Assembly: GCF_000382285.1 (NCBI RefSeq)
Contig: NZ_KB907926.1
Location: 186,001-250,000, forward strand
Length of the DNA: 64,000 nt
From: Solimonas variicoloris DSM 15731
Lineage (GTDB): Bacteria > Pseudomonadota > Gammaproteobacteria > Nevskiales > Nevskiaceae
Direction of reading: 5' to 3'
The notes beneath the pieces were generated by a model, which did no database searches, was not told the origin of the DNA, and saw nothing but the letters and a program-made list of their open reading frames with translations. Below are positions 55,672-64,000 of this stretch, in pieces (the stretch's first letter is position 1; every line of letters begins with the position of its first letter). Position numbers and translations under genes: made by a program.

Positions 55672-57030
55672 TCAGAGCTGCGCCAGCGCCTCGTCGAGGC
55701 GCGATACCGCGACCACTTCCAGATCGAGCTTGGTGCCGCGCCGCGGCCGGTTCGCCTCCGGCACGATCGCGCGCCGGAAGCCCTGCTTGGCGGCTTCGAT
55801 CAGGCGTTCCTCGCCGCCGGCGACCGGGCGCACCTCGCCGGCCAGGCCGATCTCGCCGAAGACGATCCAGTCGCCGGGCACCGGCCGGCTGCGGAAGCTC
55901 GACAGCGCCGCCACCAGCAGCGGCAGGTCGGCCGCCGTTTCCTGGATGCGCATGCCGCCGACGACGTTGGCGAACACGTCCTGGTCGCCGAGCGAGATGC
56001 CGCCGTGGCGATGCAATACCGCCAGCAGCATGTTGAGACGGTTGCCTTCGAGGCCGAGCGTCACGCGCCGCGGATTGCCGATCGTCGACTGATCGACCAG
56101 CGCCTGTACCTCGACCAGCATCGGCCGGCTGCCCTGGCGCGTGACCGTGATGACGCTGCCCGGCACCGGTCCGCCGTGGCGCGACAGGAACAGCGCCGAC
56201 GGGTTGCTGACCTCCTTGAGGCCACCGTCGGTCATCGCGAACACGCCGAGCTCGTTGACCGCGCCGAAGCGGTTCTTGACGGCGCGAATGATGCGAAAGC
56301 GCGAGCCCGGGTCGTGCTCGAAGTAGAGCACCGTGTCGACCATGTGCTCGAGCACGCGCGGGCCGGCGATCGCGCCCTCCTTGGTGACGTGGCCGACCAG
56401 CACGACCGCGGTCTGCGCCGACTTCGCGTAGCGCACCAGCTGCGCCGCGCATTCGCGCAGCTGCGACACCGAGCCCGGCGCCGAATCGAGCGTTTCGGTG
56501 TACAGGGTCTGGATCGAGTCGATGACGACCAGGCCGGGCCGCAGCGCCTGCAGCTGGGCGATGATCTGCTCGACGCCGGTCTCGGCGAGCACCGGCAGGT
56601 CGAGCCGCGTCAGGCCGAGGCGCTGTGCGCGCAGGTGCACCTGCGTCAGCGATTCCTCGCCGGTCACGTAAAGCGTCGGCAGGCGGCCGTGCACCTCGGC
56701 GAGCATCTGCAGCAGCAGCGTCGATTTGCCGATGCCCGGATCGCCGCCGATCAGGATCACCGCGCCGGGCACGATGCCGCCGCCGAGCACGCGGTCCATC
56801 TCGGCGAGCCCGGTATGCGCGCGCGGCTCTTCCTGCAGCTCGACTTCGTCAAGCTTCTGTACACGACCGCCGGCAAAGCCGGAGATGCCGCCGCCGCGCG
56901 CTTTCGGCGCCGCCGTCGCGACCGTCTCCGTCAGGCTGTTCCAGGCCCCACAATCCGGGCATTGCCCGACCCATTTCGGGCTGGTACCACCACAGTTCTG
57001 ACAGACGTATTGGGTTTTGGCTTTGGCCAT
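55672..57030 (-). CDS. radA: DNA repair protein RadA
   Basis: The 452-residue protein has an N-terminal zinc finger (C10, C13, C24, C27), a RecA-like ATPase core with Walker A GGDPGIGKST, the RadA-specific KNRFG motif and a C-terminal Lon-protease-like domain. It promotes branch migration of recombination intermediates. Convergent with the CorB gene and divergent from the kinase gene. Confidence 0.97.
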   Translation of the reverse strand: MAKAKTQYVCQNCGGTSPKWVGQCPDCGAWNSLTETVATAAPKARGGGISGFAGGRVQKLDEVELQEEPRAHTGLAEMDRVLGGGIVPGAVILIGGDPGIGKSTLLLQMLAEVHGRLPTLYVTGEESLTQVHLRAQRLGLTRLDLPVLAETGVEQIIAQLQALRPGLVVIDSIQTLYTETLDSAPGSVSQLRECAAQLVRYAKSAQTAVVLVGHVTKEGAIAGPRVLEHMVDTVLYFEHDPGSRFRIIRAVKNRFGAVNELGVFAMTDGGLKEVSNPSALFLSRHGGPVPGSVITVTRQGSRPMLVEVQALVDQSTIGNPRRVTLGLEGNRLNMLLAVLHRHGGISLGDQDVFANVVGGMRIQETAADLPLLVAALSSFRSRPVPGDWIVFGEIGLAGEVRPVAGGEERLIEAAKQGFRRAIVPEANRPRRGTKLDLEVVAVSRLDEALAQL

Positions 57031-57121
57031 GCGAGTGCGACGCGTGTAGCGGACGGCGAAGTCCGGAACCGCTAGTATCGTCGCTCGTGTCGCCGCAGCA
57101 CACGGGTCGGGGGGCTTGGTG

Positions 57122-59785
57122 GTGAAAGAAAAACTGTGGACCAGAGACTGGTTCGCGGCGCTCGCATTTGCAGTCGTGTTCGCCGTGCTCGCATACGGCG
57201 TGTTCGCCGAAAGCTTTCAGTCGCTCGAGCGTTACACCTATGACCTCGGCGTGCGCTCGCGCGAGCGCGCGCCGTCCGAGCGCATCGCCATCGTCGCCAT
57301 CGACGACGCCTCGATCCGCAACCTCGGCCGCTGGCCGTGGCCGCGCACGCTGCAGGCCCAGCTGATCGACCGGCTGCGTGCCGGTGGCGCCAAGGTGATC
57401 GGCAATACCGCGCTCTATCTCGAAGCCGAGCGCAACGCCGGCAGCGACGGCCTGCAGGCCCTGGCCGACGAGCTGCGGCAGTCGCCGCTGAGCCAGCAGA
57501 TTCCGGCCGAGATCGAGACCTTCGGCGTGATGCTCGACGACGGCGCACCACGCACCGCGACGCTCGCGGCGATCGCCAAGTCCTACCGCGAGTCGGCGCT
57601 GGCCCGCGACTACCGGCAGCTGATCGGCGCCCTCGCCGAGCGTATCGAGACGGCCGCCAGGGCCGGCGGCGGCGGTGACGACGCGCTCGCCGCGGCGCTG
57701 TCGGCGCAGGGCCGCACCGTGCTGCCGATGGTGTTCGAACTCGGCCGCCCGCAGGGGCGCCCGGATGCGCTGCTGCCCGACTACGTGCAACGCAATGCGC
57801 TGACCCGGATCGAGGACCGCGTCGGCGCGCGCGCCGACGGCGCGCTGCCGCTGCAGGCCCGCGCGCTGCAGGCGCCGATCGCCGAACTCGGTGCCGACGC
57901 CAGCGCAATCGGCCACCTGAACGTCACGCCGGACAGCGACGGCGCCGTGCGCTACGAGCCGCTGGTCGTGCAGTACTACGACGCGTTCTACCCCTCGCTG
58001 TCGCTGATGCTGGCGGCAACTGCCCTGAACCTGCAGCCGGCGGACATCGTCGTGCGCCTCGGCGAGGGCGTCGAACTCGGCGAGCTGTCGATCGCGACGA
58101 CCCCGGCGCTGCGCATGTACACGCAGTTCTACGCCGATCGCGACGGCCGGCCGGCGTTTCCGGTCGACTCGGCCTACGATCTGCTGTCCGGCAAGCTGCC
58201 GCCGGAGCGCTACCGCGACAAGATCGTGCTGATCGGCACCACCGCCGCCGGTACCGGCGACAGCTTCGCGACACCGGTGGGCGCGGCGATGGCGCCGGTG
58301 CTGACGCTCGCGCACAGCGTCTCCAGCGTGCTGCAGCAGGACTTCCTGACGCGCCCGCTCTGGTCGCGCTGGGCCCAGCTCGCGGTCCTGCTGCTGCTCG
58401 CCGCCTACCTCGCGTTCGCGTTGCCGCGCCTGCGCGCGACCGCCGCGGCGCTGGCGACGCTGGCGCTGGTCGTCGCGCTGCTCGGCACGCAGCTCGGGCT
58501 GATGATCGGCCGTGGCCTCTGGCTGCCGCTGACACTGGCGGCGCTGTTCGTCGCCGTCGGCCATCTGTTCATGACCGTCAAGAAGTTCAACATCACCGAG
58601 CGCCTCAAGCAGAGCAGCGACATCGAAAGCGCCGAGTCGAACCGCATGCTCGGCCTCGCCTTCCAGGGCCAGGGCCAGCTCGACATGGCGTTCGAGAAGT
58701 TCCGCCGCGTGCAGCCGGTCGACGACAAGCTGCTCGACCTCGTCTACAACCTCGCGCTCGACTTCGAGCGCAAGCGCCAGTTCGGCAAGGCGGAGGTCGC
58801 CTACCAGTACATCGCCGGCTTCCAGCGTGAGTTCCGCGACGTGCAGCAGAAGTTGTCGCGCGCCAAGAAGCTGTCCGAGACCGTGATCCTCGGCAGCCAT
58901 GCGGCGGCGGCGCCCGGCGGCACGCTGGTGCTCGACGCCACCGAGCAGCTCGAAAAACCGATGCTCGGCCGCTATCAGGTCGAACGCGAGCTCGGCAAGG
59001 GCGCGATGGGCGTCGTCTACGCCGGCCGCGATCCGAAGATCGGACGGCAGGTGGCGATCAAGACGCTGGCACTGTCGCAGGAGTTCGAGCCCGACGAGCT
59101 GGCCGGCGTCAAGGAACGCTTCTTCCGCGAGGCCGAGACCGCCGGGCGTCTCGCGCATCCGCACATCGTGTCTATCTACGACGCCGGCGAGGAACACGAT
59201 CTCGCCTACATCGCGATGGAGTTCATCCGCGGCCACGACCTGACGCGACACACCAAGCCGAACAATCTGCTGCCGGTCGCCGAGGTGCTGCGCCTCGCCG
59301 CCGAGGCCGCCGATGCGCTCGACTACGCACACGCCAACGGCATCGTCCACCGCGACATCAAACCGGCCAACATGATGCTGCTCGAGAGCACACGGGCGCT
59401 GAAGCTGATGGACTTCGGCATCGCCCGCATCACCGACGCCAGCAAGACCAAGACCGGCCTGGTGCTCGGCACGCCGAGCTACATGTCGCCCGAACAGCTG
59501 TCGGGCAAGAAGGTCGACGGCCGCTCGGACCTTTTCTCTCTCGGCGTGACGCTGTATCAATTGCTGACCGGCGCCCTGCCGTTCCGGGCCGAATCGATGG
59601 CGACGCTGATGTTCAAGATCGCGAACGAACCGCATCTGCCGCCGCAGGCACTGCGCCCCGACCTGCCGGCCGAAGTCGATGCCATCCTCGCGCGCCTGCT
59701 CGACAAGGATCCGGCGCGCCGCCATGCGCGCGGCGCCGATCTCGCCCGCGAGCTGCGTGCCGCCGCCGGCGGCCTGTCGGGCTGA
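57122..59785 (+). CDS. Membrane Ser/Thr protein kinase with CHASE2 sensor domain
   Basis: The 887-residue protein has TM1 (about 13-30), a periplasmic CHASE2 domain (about 35-410, AIVAIDDASIRNLGRWPWPR), three TM helices (about 418-485), a TPR-like segment (about 500-570) and a Hanks-type kinase domain (about 615-885). The kinase motifs are intact: G-loop GKGAMGVVY, VAIKTL, HRDIKPAN (H743-R-D745) and DFGIAR. GTG at 57122 is preferred, with a G-rich stretch 7 bases upstream; GTG 57119 and TTG 57116 are alternatives. It leads a kinase/phosphatase/FHA cluster. Confidence 0.92.
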   Translation: MKEKLWTRDWFAALAFAVVFAVLAYGVFAESFQSLERYTYDLGVRSRERAPSERIAIVAIDDASIRNLGRWPWPRTLQAQLIDRLRAGGAKVIGNTALYLEAERNAGSDGLQALADELRQSPLSQQIPAEIETFGVMLDDGAPRTATLAAIAKSYRESALARDYRQLIGALAERIETAARAGGGGDDALAAALSAQGRTVLPMVFELGRPQGRPDALLPDYVQRNALTRIEDRVGARADGALPLQARALQAPIAELGADASAIGHLNVTPDSDGAVRYEPLVVQYYDAFYPSLSLMLAATALNLQPADIVVRLGEGVELGELSIATTPALRMYTQFYADRDGRPAFPVDSAYDLLSGKLPPERYRDKIVLIGTTAAGTGDSFATPVGAAMAPVLTLAHSVSSVLQQDFLTRPLWSRWAQLAVLLLLAAYLAFALPRLRATAAALATLALVVALLGTQLGLMIGRGLWLPLTLAALFVAVGHLFMTVKKFNITERLKQSSDIESAESNRMLGLAFQGQGQLDMAFEKFRRVQPVDDKLLDLVYNLALDFERKRQFGKAEVAYQYIAGFQREFRDVQQKLSRAKKLSETVILGSHAAAAPGGTLVLDATEQLEKPMLGRYQVERELGKGAMGVVYAGRDPKIGRQVAIKTLALSQEFEPDELAGVKERFFREAETAGRLAHPHIVSIYDAGEEHDLAYIAMEFIRGHDLTRHTKPNNLLPVAEVLRLAAEAADALDYAHANGIVHRDIKPANMMLLESTRALKLMDFGIARITDASKTKTGLVLGTPSYMSPEQLSGKKVDGRSDLFSLGVTLYQLLTGALPFRAESMATLMFKIANEPHLPPQALRPDLPAEVDAILARLLDKDPARRHARGADLARELRAAAGGLSG

Positions 59786-59792
59786 AGCGCGG

Positions 59793-60613
59793 ATGGCGCT
59801 CAAGGACAAGGTCGCGACGGCGCTGCTCAGCGATGCGGGCCGCGTGCGCGGCAACAACGAGGACGCGGTCGCCGAGGACGAGGAGATCGGCCTGCTGGTG
59901 CTCGCCGACGGCATGGGCGGCTACAACGCTGGCGAGATCGCCAGCGGCATCGCCGTGACTACCGTGCTCGACGTGGTCAAGCGCAGCTGGCCTGCGCTCA
60001 GGCGCGGCGAAGTCGACGCGCAGAGCGGCTACAGCAGCGAAGCCATGCTGCTGAAGAACGCGCTGGAGAACGCGCACGCGACGATCCATCAGGTCGCACA
60101 GACCCAGCCGCAATGCGCCGGCATGGGCACGACGATCGTCGTCGCCCTGCTCCACGACGACCGCCTGGCGATCGCCTACGTCGGCGACTCGCGCCTCTAC
60201 CGCCTGCGCAACGGCACGCTCGAACAGCTCACCCGCGATCATTCGCTGCTCGAGGAACTGGTCTCGCGCGGGCATTATTCGCGCGAGGACGCCACGCGGC
60301 TGGTGCGCAAGAACATCGTCACGCGCGCGCTCGGCGTCGAGAACGAGGTGCAGGTCGACCTGATCGAGGACACCGTCGAGGTCGGCGATCTCGTGCTGCT
60401 GTGCTCCGATGGCCTGACCGACATGATCGGCGACGAGACCATCCGCTTAACGCTGGAACGCTACACTGCCAACCTCGAAACGCGGCGCGCCGGCTCGTCG
60501 AGCTCGCCAACGATGCGGGAGGCAGGGACAATATTTCGGTCGTGCTGGCGAGGGCCGACGCGTCGTTCGCGCGCGGCCGGCGCTGGTACGAGCGCCTGAT
60601 GGAATGGTTCTGA
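59793..60613 (+). CDS. PP2C-family Ser/Thr phosphatase, apparently frameshifted near the 3' end
   Basis: The first frame encodes PP2C motifs: SDAGRVRGNNEDAV, the metal loop DGMGG (about 39-43), GMGTT, YVGDSRLYRL and CSDGLTDM. At about 60479-60484 homology jumps to the -1 frame, where LVELANDAGGRDNISVVLARADASF completes the fold including the metal-binding GG-x-DN. Inserting one G in the GCGGCGCG stretch near 60482 would give NLETAARRLVELAN. In the unshifted frame the protein ends at 60599 with an unrelated tail. A sequencing error, a real mutation or a programmed frameshift are all possible. It would reverse the neighbouring kinase. Confidence 0.85.
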
Positions 60614-60632
60614 TTTCAAGGCACGAAGGCAT

Positions 60633-61304
60633 ATGGGCAAGCTCATCGTCACCGACAGCAGCGGACAGTCGCAGGAATTCGTGCTGGACCGCGAACGCGT
60701 CAGCATCGGCCGCCACCCCGACAACGACGTCGCGCTCAACGACAAGGCGGTCTCCGGCCGCCACGCCGTCATCATCACCATCCTCAAGGATTCGTTCCTC
60801 GAGGATCTCGAGTCGACCAACGGCACGCTCGTCAACGGTCGCGCCATCAGCAAGCACCCGCTCACGCACGGCGACGAGATCATGATCGGCCGCAACCGCC
60901 TGCGTTACGAGGCGGACGACGGTGCCGAAGACGATTTCGAGAAGACCATGATCCTGCGCCCGGGCCAGCTCGGTGCGGCCTTCGAGTCGCAGCTGCAGGC
61001 ACCAGCCGCCGCTGCACCGGCCGCCGCCAAGCCGCTGCTCGGCAAGCTGCGCGTCGCCAGCGGCCCGAATGCCGGCAAGGAACTGGAGCTGTCGAAGGCG
61101 CTCACCACGGTGGGCAAGCCCGGCGTACAGGTGGCGGCGATCACGCGCCGCGCCGACGGCTACTACATCGTCCACGTCGGCGGCGACAGCGGCGGCAAGC
61201 GCGCGCTCGTCAATGGCCAGGAAATCAACACGCAGGCGCGCAAGCTGCAGCCCGGCGACACGATCGAGCTGCTCGGCACGCAGATGAGCTTCTTCACCGC
61301 CTGA
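60633..61304 (+). CDS. FHA-domain protein with two forkhead-associated domains
   Basis: The 223-residue protein has an N-terminal FHA domain (about 1-90) with the phosphothreonine-binding motifs SIGRHPDND, SGRHA and ESTNGTLVNG, an Ala-rich linker, and a second, divergent FHA-like domain (about 137-223) that lacks the classic GR and SxxH signatures. It follows kinase and phosphatase genes and probably reads the kinase's phosphorylation. AAGG precedes the ATG. Confidence 0.9.
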   Translation: MGKLIVTDSSGQSQEFVLDRERVSIGRHPDNDVALNDKAVSGRHAVIITILKDSFLEDLESTNGTLVNGRAISKHPLTHGDEIMIGRNRLRYEADDGAEDDFEKTMILRPGQLGAAFESQLQAPAAAAPAAAKPLLGKLRVASGPNAGKELELSKALTTVGKPGVQVAAITRRADGYYIVHVGGDSGGKRALVNGQEINTQARKLQPGDTIELLGTQMSFFTA

Positions 61305-61357
61305 TCGCGCCCGGCTGCGGACTCGCCGCGCCCTCGAACGAAGGCCGCGGCGCGGCC

Positions 61358-62473
61358 TCAGTGCGCAGCGGGCGCCGGCGCGTCCTCGGGCCCGTGCAGA
61401 TGGCGGAAATGCACGCGCTGCGTGAGCCCGCAGAACAACTCGTACGACAGCGTGTCGGCGTGGGTGGCAACTTCATCGGCCGACAGCGCGGGACCCCAGA
61501 GCTGCACGGCGTCGCCGACCCGCGCCTGCGGCGCGGCGCGCAGGTCGACCGTGATCATGTCCATCGATATGCGTCCGGCGAGCGCCACGCGGCGACCGCT
61601 GACGATCAGCGGCGTGCCGTTGCGGAACGCGCGATGCAGACCGTCGGCATAGCCGATCGCGACGACGCCGATCGGCATCCGCTCGGGACAGACGTAGCGG
61701 CGGCTGTAGCCGATGCTTTCGCCGGCGGCGAAGGTGCGGATCGCGATCAGGCGGCTCTCCAGCGTCATCGCCGGGCGCAGGCCGAGCGTCGCGGCGCTGA
61801 GTTCCGGCAGCGGCGAACAACCGTACAGCGCCAGTCCGGGGCGGATCCAGTCGACGCGCGCCTGCGGCCAGGCGATGACGCCGGCCGAATTGGCGATCGA
61901 GCGCGGACCGGGCACGCCGGCCAGCGCCGCGCTGAAGCCCTCGATCTGCCGGCGCGTGAATTCGCTGCCCGGCTCGTCGGCACAGGCCAGATGGGTCAGC
62001 CAGCCTTCCAGCTTCCAGTTCGGATGGCGGCGCAGGACTTCGCGCAGCTGCGGCACGTCGGCGAGCGGAAAGCCGAGCCGATGCATGCCGCTGTCGAGCT
62101 TGAACCACAGCGACAGCTGGGCGCTGTCCGGCAGCGTCTCGAGCAACTGGATCTGCCAATGGTCGTGCACCACGACCTGCAGGCGCTCGTAGACCGCGAG
62201 CGCGGCTTCTTCCTGCGAGATCACGCCTTCGAGCAGCGCGATCGGCGCGATGATGTGCGCTTGGCGCAGCTCCATCGCCTCCTCGAGGCAGGCCACCGCC
62301 AGGGCATCGACGCCGGCCGTCTCCAGCGCCCGCGCCACCGGCACGGCGCCGTGCCCATAGGCATCCGCCTTGACCGGCGCCATGACGCGCGACTGCGGCG
62401 CCAGCGCACGCATGACGCGCAGATTGTGTTGGATCGCCGCGAGGTCGATCGTCGCCGTAACGCGCGGAATCAT
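61358..62473 (-). CDS. alr: Alanine racemase
   Basis: This 371-residue PLP enzyme makes D-alanine for peptidoglycan. The PLP lysine is K35 in APVKADAYGHG, and the catalytic tyrosine lies in SIGYSRRY (about 265). The C-terminal beta domain has GRISMDMITVDL. The start overlaps the dnaB stop (ATGA), the usual dnaB-alr order. Confidence 0.97.
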   Translation of the reverse strand: MIPRVTATIDLAAIQHNLRVMRALAPQSRVMAPVKADAYGHGAVPVARALETAGVDALAVACLEEAMELRQAHIIAPIALLEGVISQEEAALAVYERLQVVVHDHWQIQLLETLPDSAQLSLWFKLDSGMHRLGFPLADVPQLREVLRRHPNWKLEGWLTHLACADEPGSEFTRRQIEGFSAALAGVPGPRSIANSAGVIAWPQARVDWIRPGLALYGCSPLPELSAATLGLRPAMTLESRLIAIRTFAAGESIGYSRRYVCPERMPIGVVAIGYADGLHRAFRNGTPLIVSGRRVALAGRISMDMITVDLRAAPQARVGDAVQLWGPALSADEVATHADTLSYELFCGLTQRVHFRHLHGPEDAPAPAAH

Positions 62474-63858
62474 TCGCCCGGATCGAAGCCGCCGTAGCCG
62501 TGTGCCCCGTGCTGGGCCAGGTTCTCGAAGCGCGTGAACTCGCCGAAGAACGCCGTCCGCACCGTGCCGAGCGGGCCGTTACGCTGCTTGGCGATGATGA
62601 TCTCGGCGGTGCCCTTGTCCGGCGATTCCTTGTTGTAGACCTCGTCGCGGTAGATGAACAGGCACAAGTCGGCGTCCTGTTCGATACCGCCGGATTCGCG
62701 CAGGTCGGCCATGCGCGGACGCTTGTTGTCGCGTTGCTCGACGCCGCGGTTGAGCTGCGACAGCGCGACCACCGGCACCTCGAGCTCCTTGCCGAGCGCC
62801 TTGAGGCTGCGCGAGATCTCGGAAATCTCGTTGGTGCGGTTTTCCTTGTTGCCGGGAATCTGCATCAGCTGGATGTAGTCGACGACGATCAGGCCGAGCC
62901 CGTGGCGCGCCTTGACGCGGCGGGCGCGGGCGCGCACGTCGAGCGGCGACATCGCGCCGGTCTCGTCGATGTACAGCGGCGCTTCGCGCAAAAAGCCGCT
63001 CTGCGAGACGAGGCGGTCCATGTCGCGATCATCGAGCTCGCCGCTGCGCAGCTTGCCCATCGGAATGCGCGCGAACGACGACAGCATACGCATGGCCAGC
63101 TGCTCGGCCGGCATTTCCATGCTGAATACCAGCGCCGGCTTCTTCTCGTAGAGCACGACGTGCTCGGCGATGTTGAGCGCGAACGTCGTCTTGCCCATCG
63201 ACGGGCGGCCGGCGACGATGACCAGATCACCCGGATGAAAGCCGGTCGTGCTGCGATCGAGATCGGAAAAGCCGGTCGACAGGCCGGCGAGCTGGCCCTG
63301 GTTCGAGCGCAGCATGTCGATCTTCTTCTCGAGCGCGTCGATCAGACCCGGCATCGCGTAGTAGTCGTTCTTCGTGCGATCGGCCTTGGCGCGCAGCTTG
63401 AAGACTTTCTGCTCGGCCAGATCGAGCAGCTCCGCATACGAACGCCCGTCCGGGCGGTAGCCGAGCTCGGCGATCTCGCCGCCGGCGCTGGCCAGCGAGC
63501 GCAGTACGGCCCGCTCGCGGACGATCTCCGCATAGGCCATGACGTTGGCGGCGCTCGGCGTGTCGTTGGCGAGCGTGCCGAGGTAGGCCAGGCCACCGGC
63601 GGCCTCGAGCTGGCCGCGCGCCTTCAGATGCTCGGCGAGCGTGACGAAATCGCAGGGCTTCTGGCTGCCGGCGAGTTCGGCGATCGCGCGGAAGATCAGC
63701 TGGTGATCCTCGCGGTAGAAATCCTCGGCGTTGAGCTTGTCGGCGAGATCGTCCCAGTGCCGGTTCTCCAGCATCAGGCCGCCGAGCACGGACTGCTCGG
63801 CCTCGACCGAGTACGGCGGCGCCTTCGGCTGCTGCTGGAGTTTCAGAGGGGTGCTCAT
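62470..63858 (-). CDS. dnaB: Replicative DNA helicase DnaB
   Basis: The 462-residue hexameric helicase has an N-terminal helical domain (YSVEAEQSVLGGLMLEN) and a RecA-like domain with Walker A GRPSMGKTT (about 206-214), Walker B IVVDYIQLM, and the C-terminal GTAEIIIAKQRNGPLG motif. It is followed by alr with a 4-base overlap. Confidence 0.98.
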   Translation of the reverse strand: MSTPLKLQQQPKAPPYSVEAEQSVLGGLMLENRHWDDLADKLNAEDFYREDHQLIFRAIAELAGSQKPCDFVTLAEHLKARGQLEAAGGLAYLGTLANDTPSAANVMAYAEIVRERAVLRSLASAGGEIAELGYRPDGRSYAELLDLAEQKVFKLRAKADRTKNDYYAMPGLIDALEKKIDMLRSNQGQLAGLSTGFSDLDRSTTGFHPGDLVIVAGRPSMGKTTFALNIAEHVVLYEKKPALVFSMEMPAEQLAMRMLSSFARIPMGKLRSGELDDRDMDRLVSQSGFLREAPLYIDETGAMSPLDVRARARRVKARHGLGLIVVDYIQLMQIPGNKENRTNEISEISRSLKALGKELEVPVVALSQLNRGVEQRDNKRPRMADLRESGGIEQDADLCLFIYRDEVYNKESPDKGTAEIIIAKQRNGPLGTVRTAFFGEFTRFENLAQHGAHGYGGFDPGE

Positions 63859-63917
63859 CGGGCTGAAGATTATGCAGCGAATGCGGCGGCGGCGGGGCCG
63901 TCGGGCGACGGAAACGA

Positions 63918-63942
63918 AACGGCCCGCGCGAGGCGGGCCGTT
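63918..63942 (-). terminator. Rho-independent terminator upstream of dnaB
   Basis: AACGGCCCGC (63918-63927) and GCGGGCCGTT (63933-63942) form a 10-base stem with a GCGAG loop. On the minus strand TTCGTTTCC follows. It ends the transcript of the gene beyond 63969, leaving dnaB with its own promoter. Confidence 0.82.
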
Positions 63943-63968
63943 CCACGAAGCGTGCAGCGGGTCGCTGG

Positions 63969-64000
63969 CTAGCGGGCCTGCGGCCGGTCTTCGGTGACGA
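63969..64000 (-). CDS. C-terminal end of an unidentified gene, possibly rplI
   Basis: One minus-strand frame runs in from the window edge and stops at a TAG (63971-63969), giving only V-T-E-D-R-P-Q-A-R at the end. The gene order rplI-dnaB-alr and the terminator after it suggest ribosomal protein L9, but nine residues cannot confirm it. Confidence 0.3.
   Translation of the reverse strand, partial: VTEDRPQAR

Overview
The window is chromosomal DNA of a GC-rich Gram-negative proteobacterium. It carries porin, lipoprotein, TonB and PBP1B genes and the usual housekeeping order rpsP-rimM-trmD-rplS. RsmJ, a YqiB-type DUF1249 protein, a DUF2057 lipoprotein and an LpoP-like protein next to PBP1B point to Gammaproteobacteria, probably a deep, GC-rich lineage; this placement is inference. 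No phage, insertion sequence, CRISPR array or tRNA gene was recognised. Coding density is high, and many gene pairs overlap by 4 bases (ATGA, GTGA or TTGA), which marks tight operons.

Layout. 1-3713: end of rsmJ, a gap with two hairpins, sixA, a DUF1249 gene and pgm. 3714-6710: a gap richer in A+T, then a small lipoprotein gene coupled to a Tat-exported phospholipase C. 6767-8866: ybaB and dnaX. 9151-14719: a TolC/MFP/RND efflux operon. 14955-15064: the 4.5S SRP RNA (minus strand) with its terminator. 15150-20787: tsaB, a DinG/YoaA helicase, an LpoP-like lipoprotein and PBP1B. 20937-31824: a phosphate block with a porin, a DUF2057 lipoprotein, phoU, pstSCAB, a diguanylate cyclase and phoBR. 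32070-34932: peroxiredoxin, thioredoxin reductase, SspA/GST-like and NlpC/P60 genes. 35086-38697: a secreted serine hydrolase and two different L,D-transpeptidase-fold proteins. 38728-40593: htpG with a heat-shock-like promoter. 40688-44406: TetR, HlyD, ABC ATPase and permease genes. 44599-46510: rplS, trmD, rimM and rpsP. 46632-50439: a three-gene TonB receptor / secreted protein / di-haem cytochrome operon. 50706-57030: TlpA-like, ffh, MBL-fold phosphodiesterase, YpjD, CorB and radA. 57122-61304: CHASE2 Ser/Thr kinase, PP2C phosphatase (apparently frameshifted) and FHA protein. 61358-63858: alr and dnaB, then probably the tail of rplI.

The strongest theme is phosphate starvation. PhoB-box-like direct repeats with an 11-base period lie upstream of phoB, the porin, the phospholipase C pair and phoU/pstS. 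At phoB and the porin a -10-like hexamer follows exactly 10 bases after the box. The porin and phospholipase can therefore be proposed as members of a local Pho regulon. Envelope biogenesis is a second theme: PBP1B with an LpoP-like partner, L,D-transpeptidase-fold enzymes, NlpC/P60 and alanine racemase. The least characterised units are the TonB/di-haem operon with a palindrome in its promoter, and the kinase/phosphatase/FHA module.
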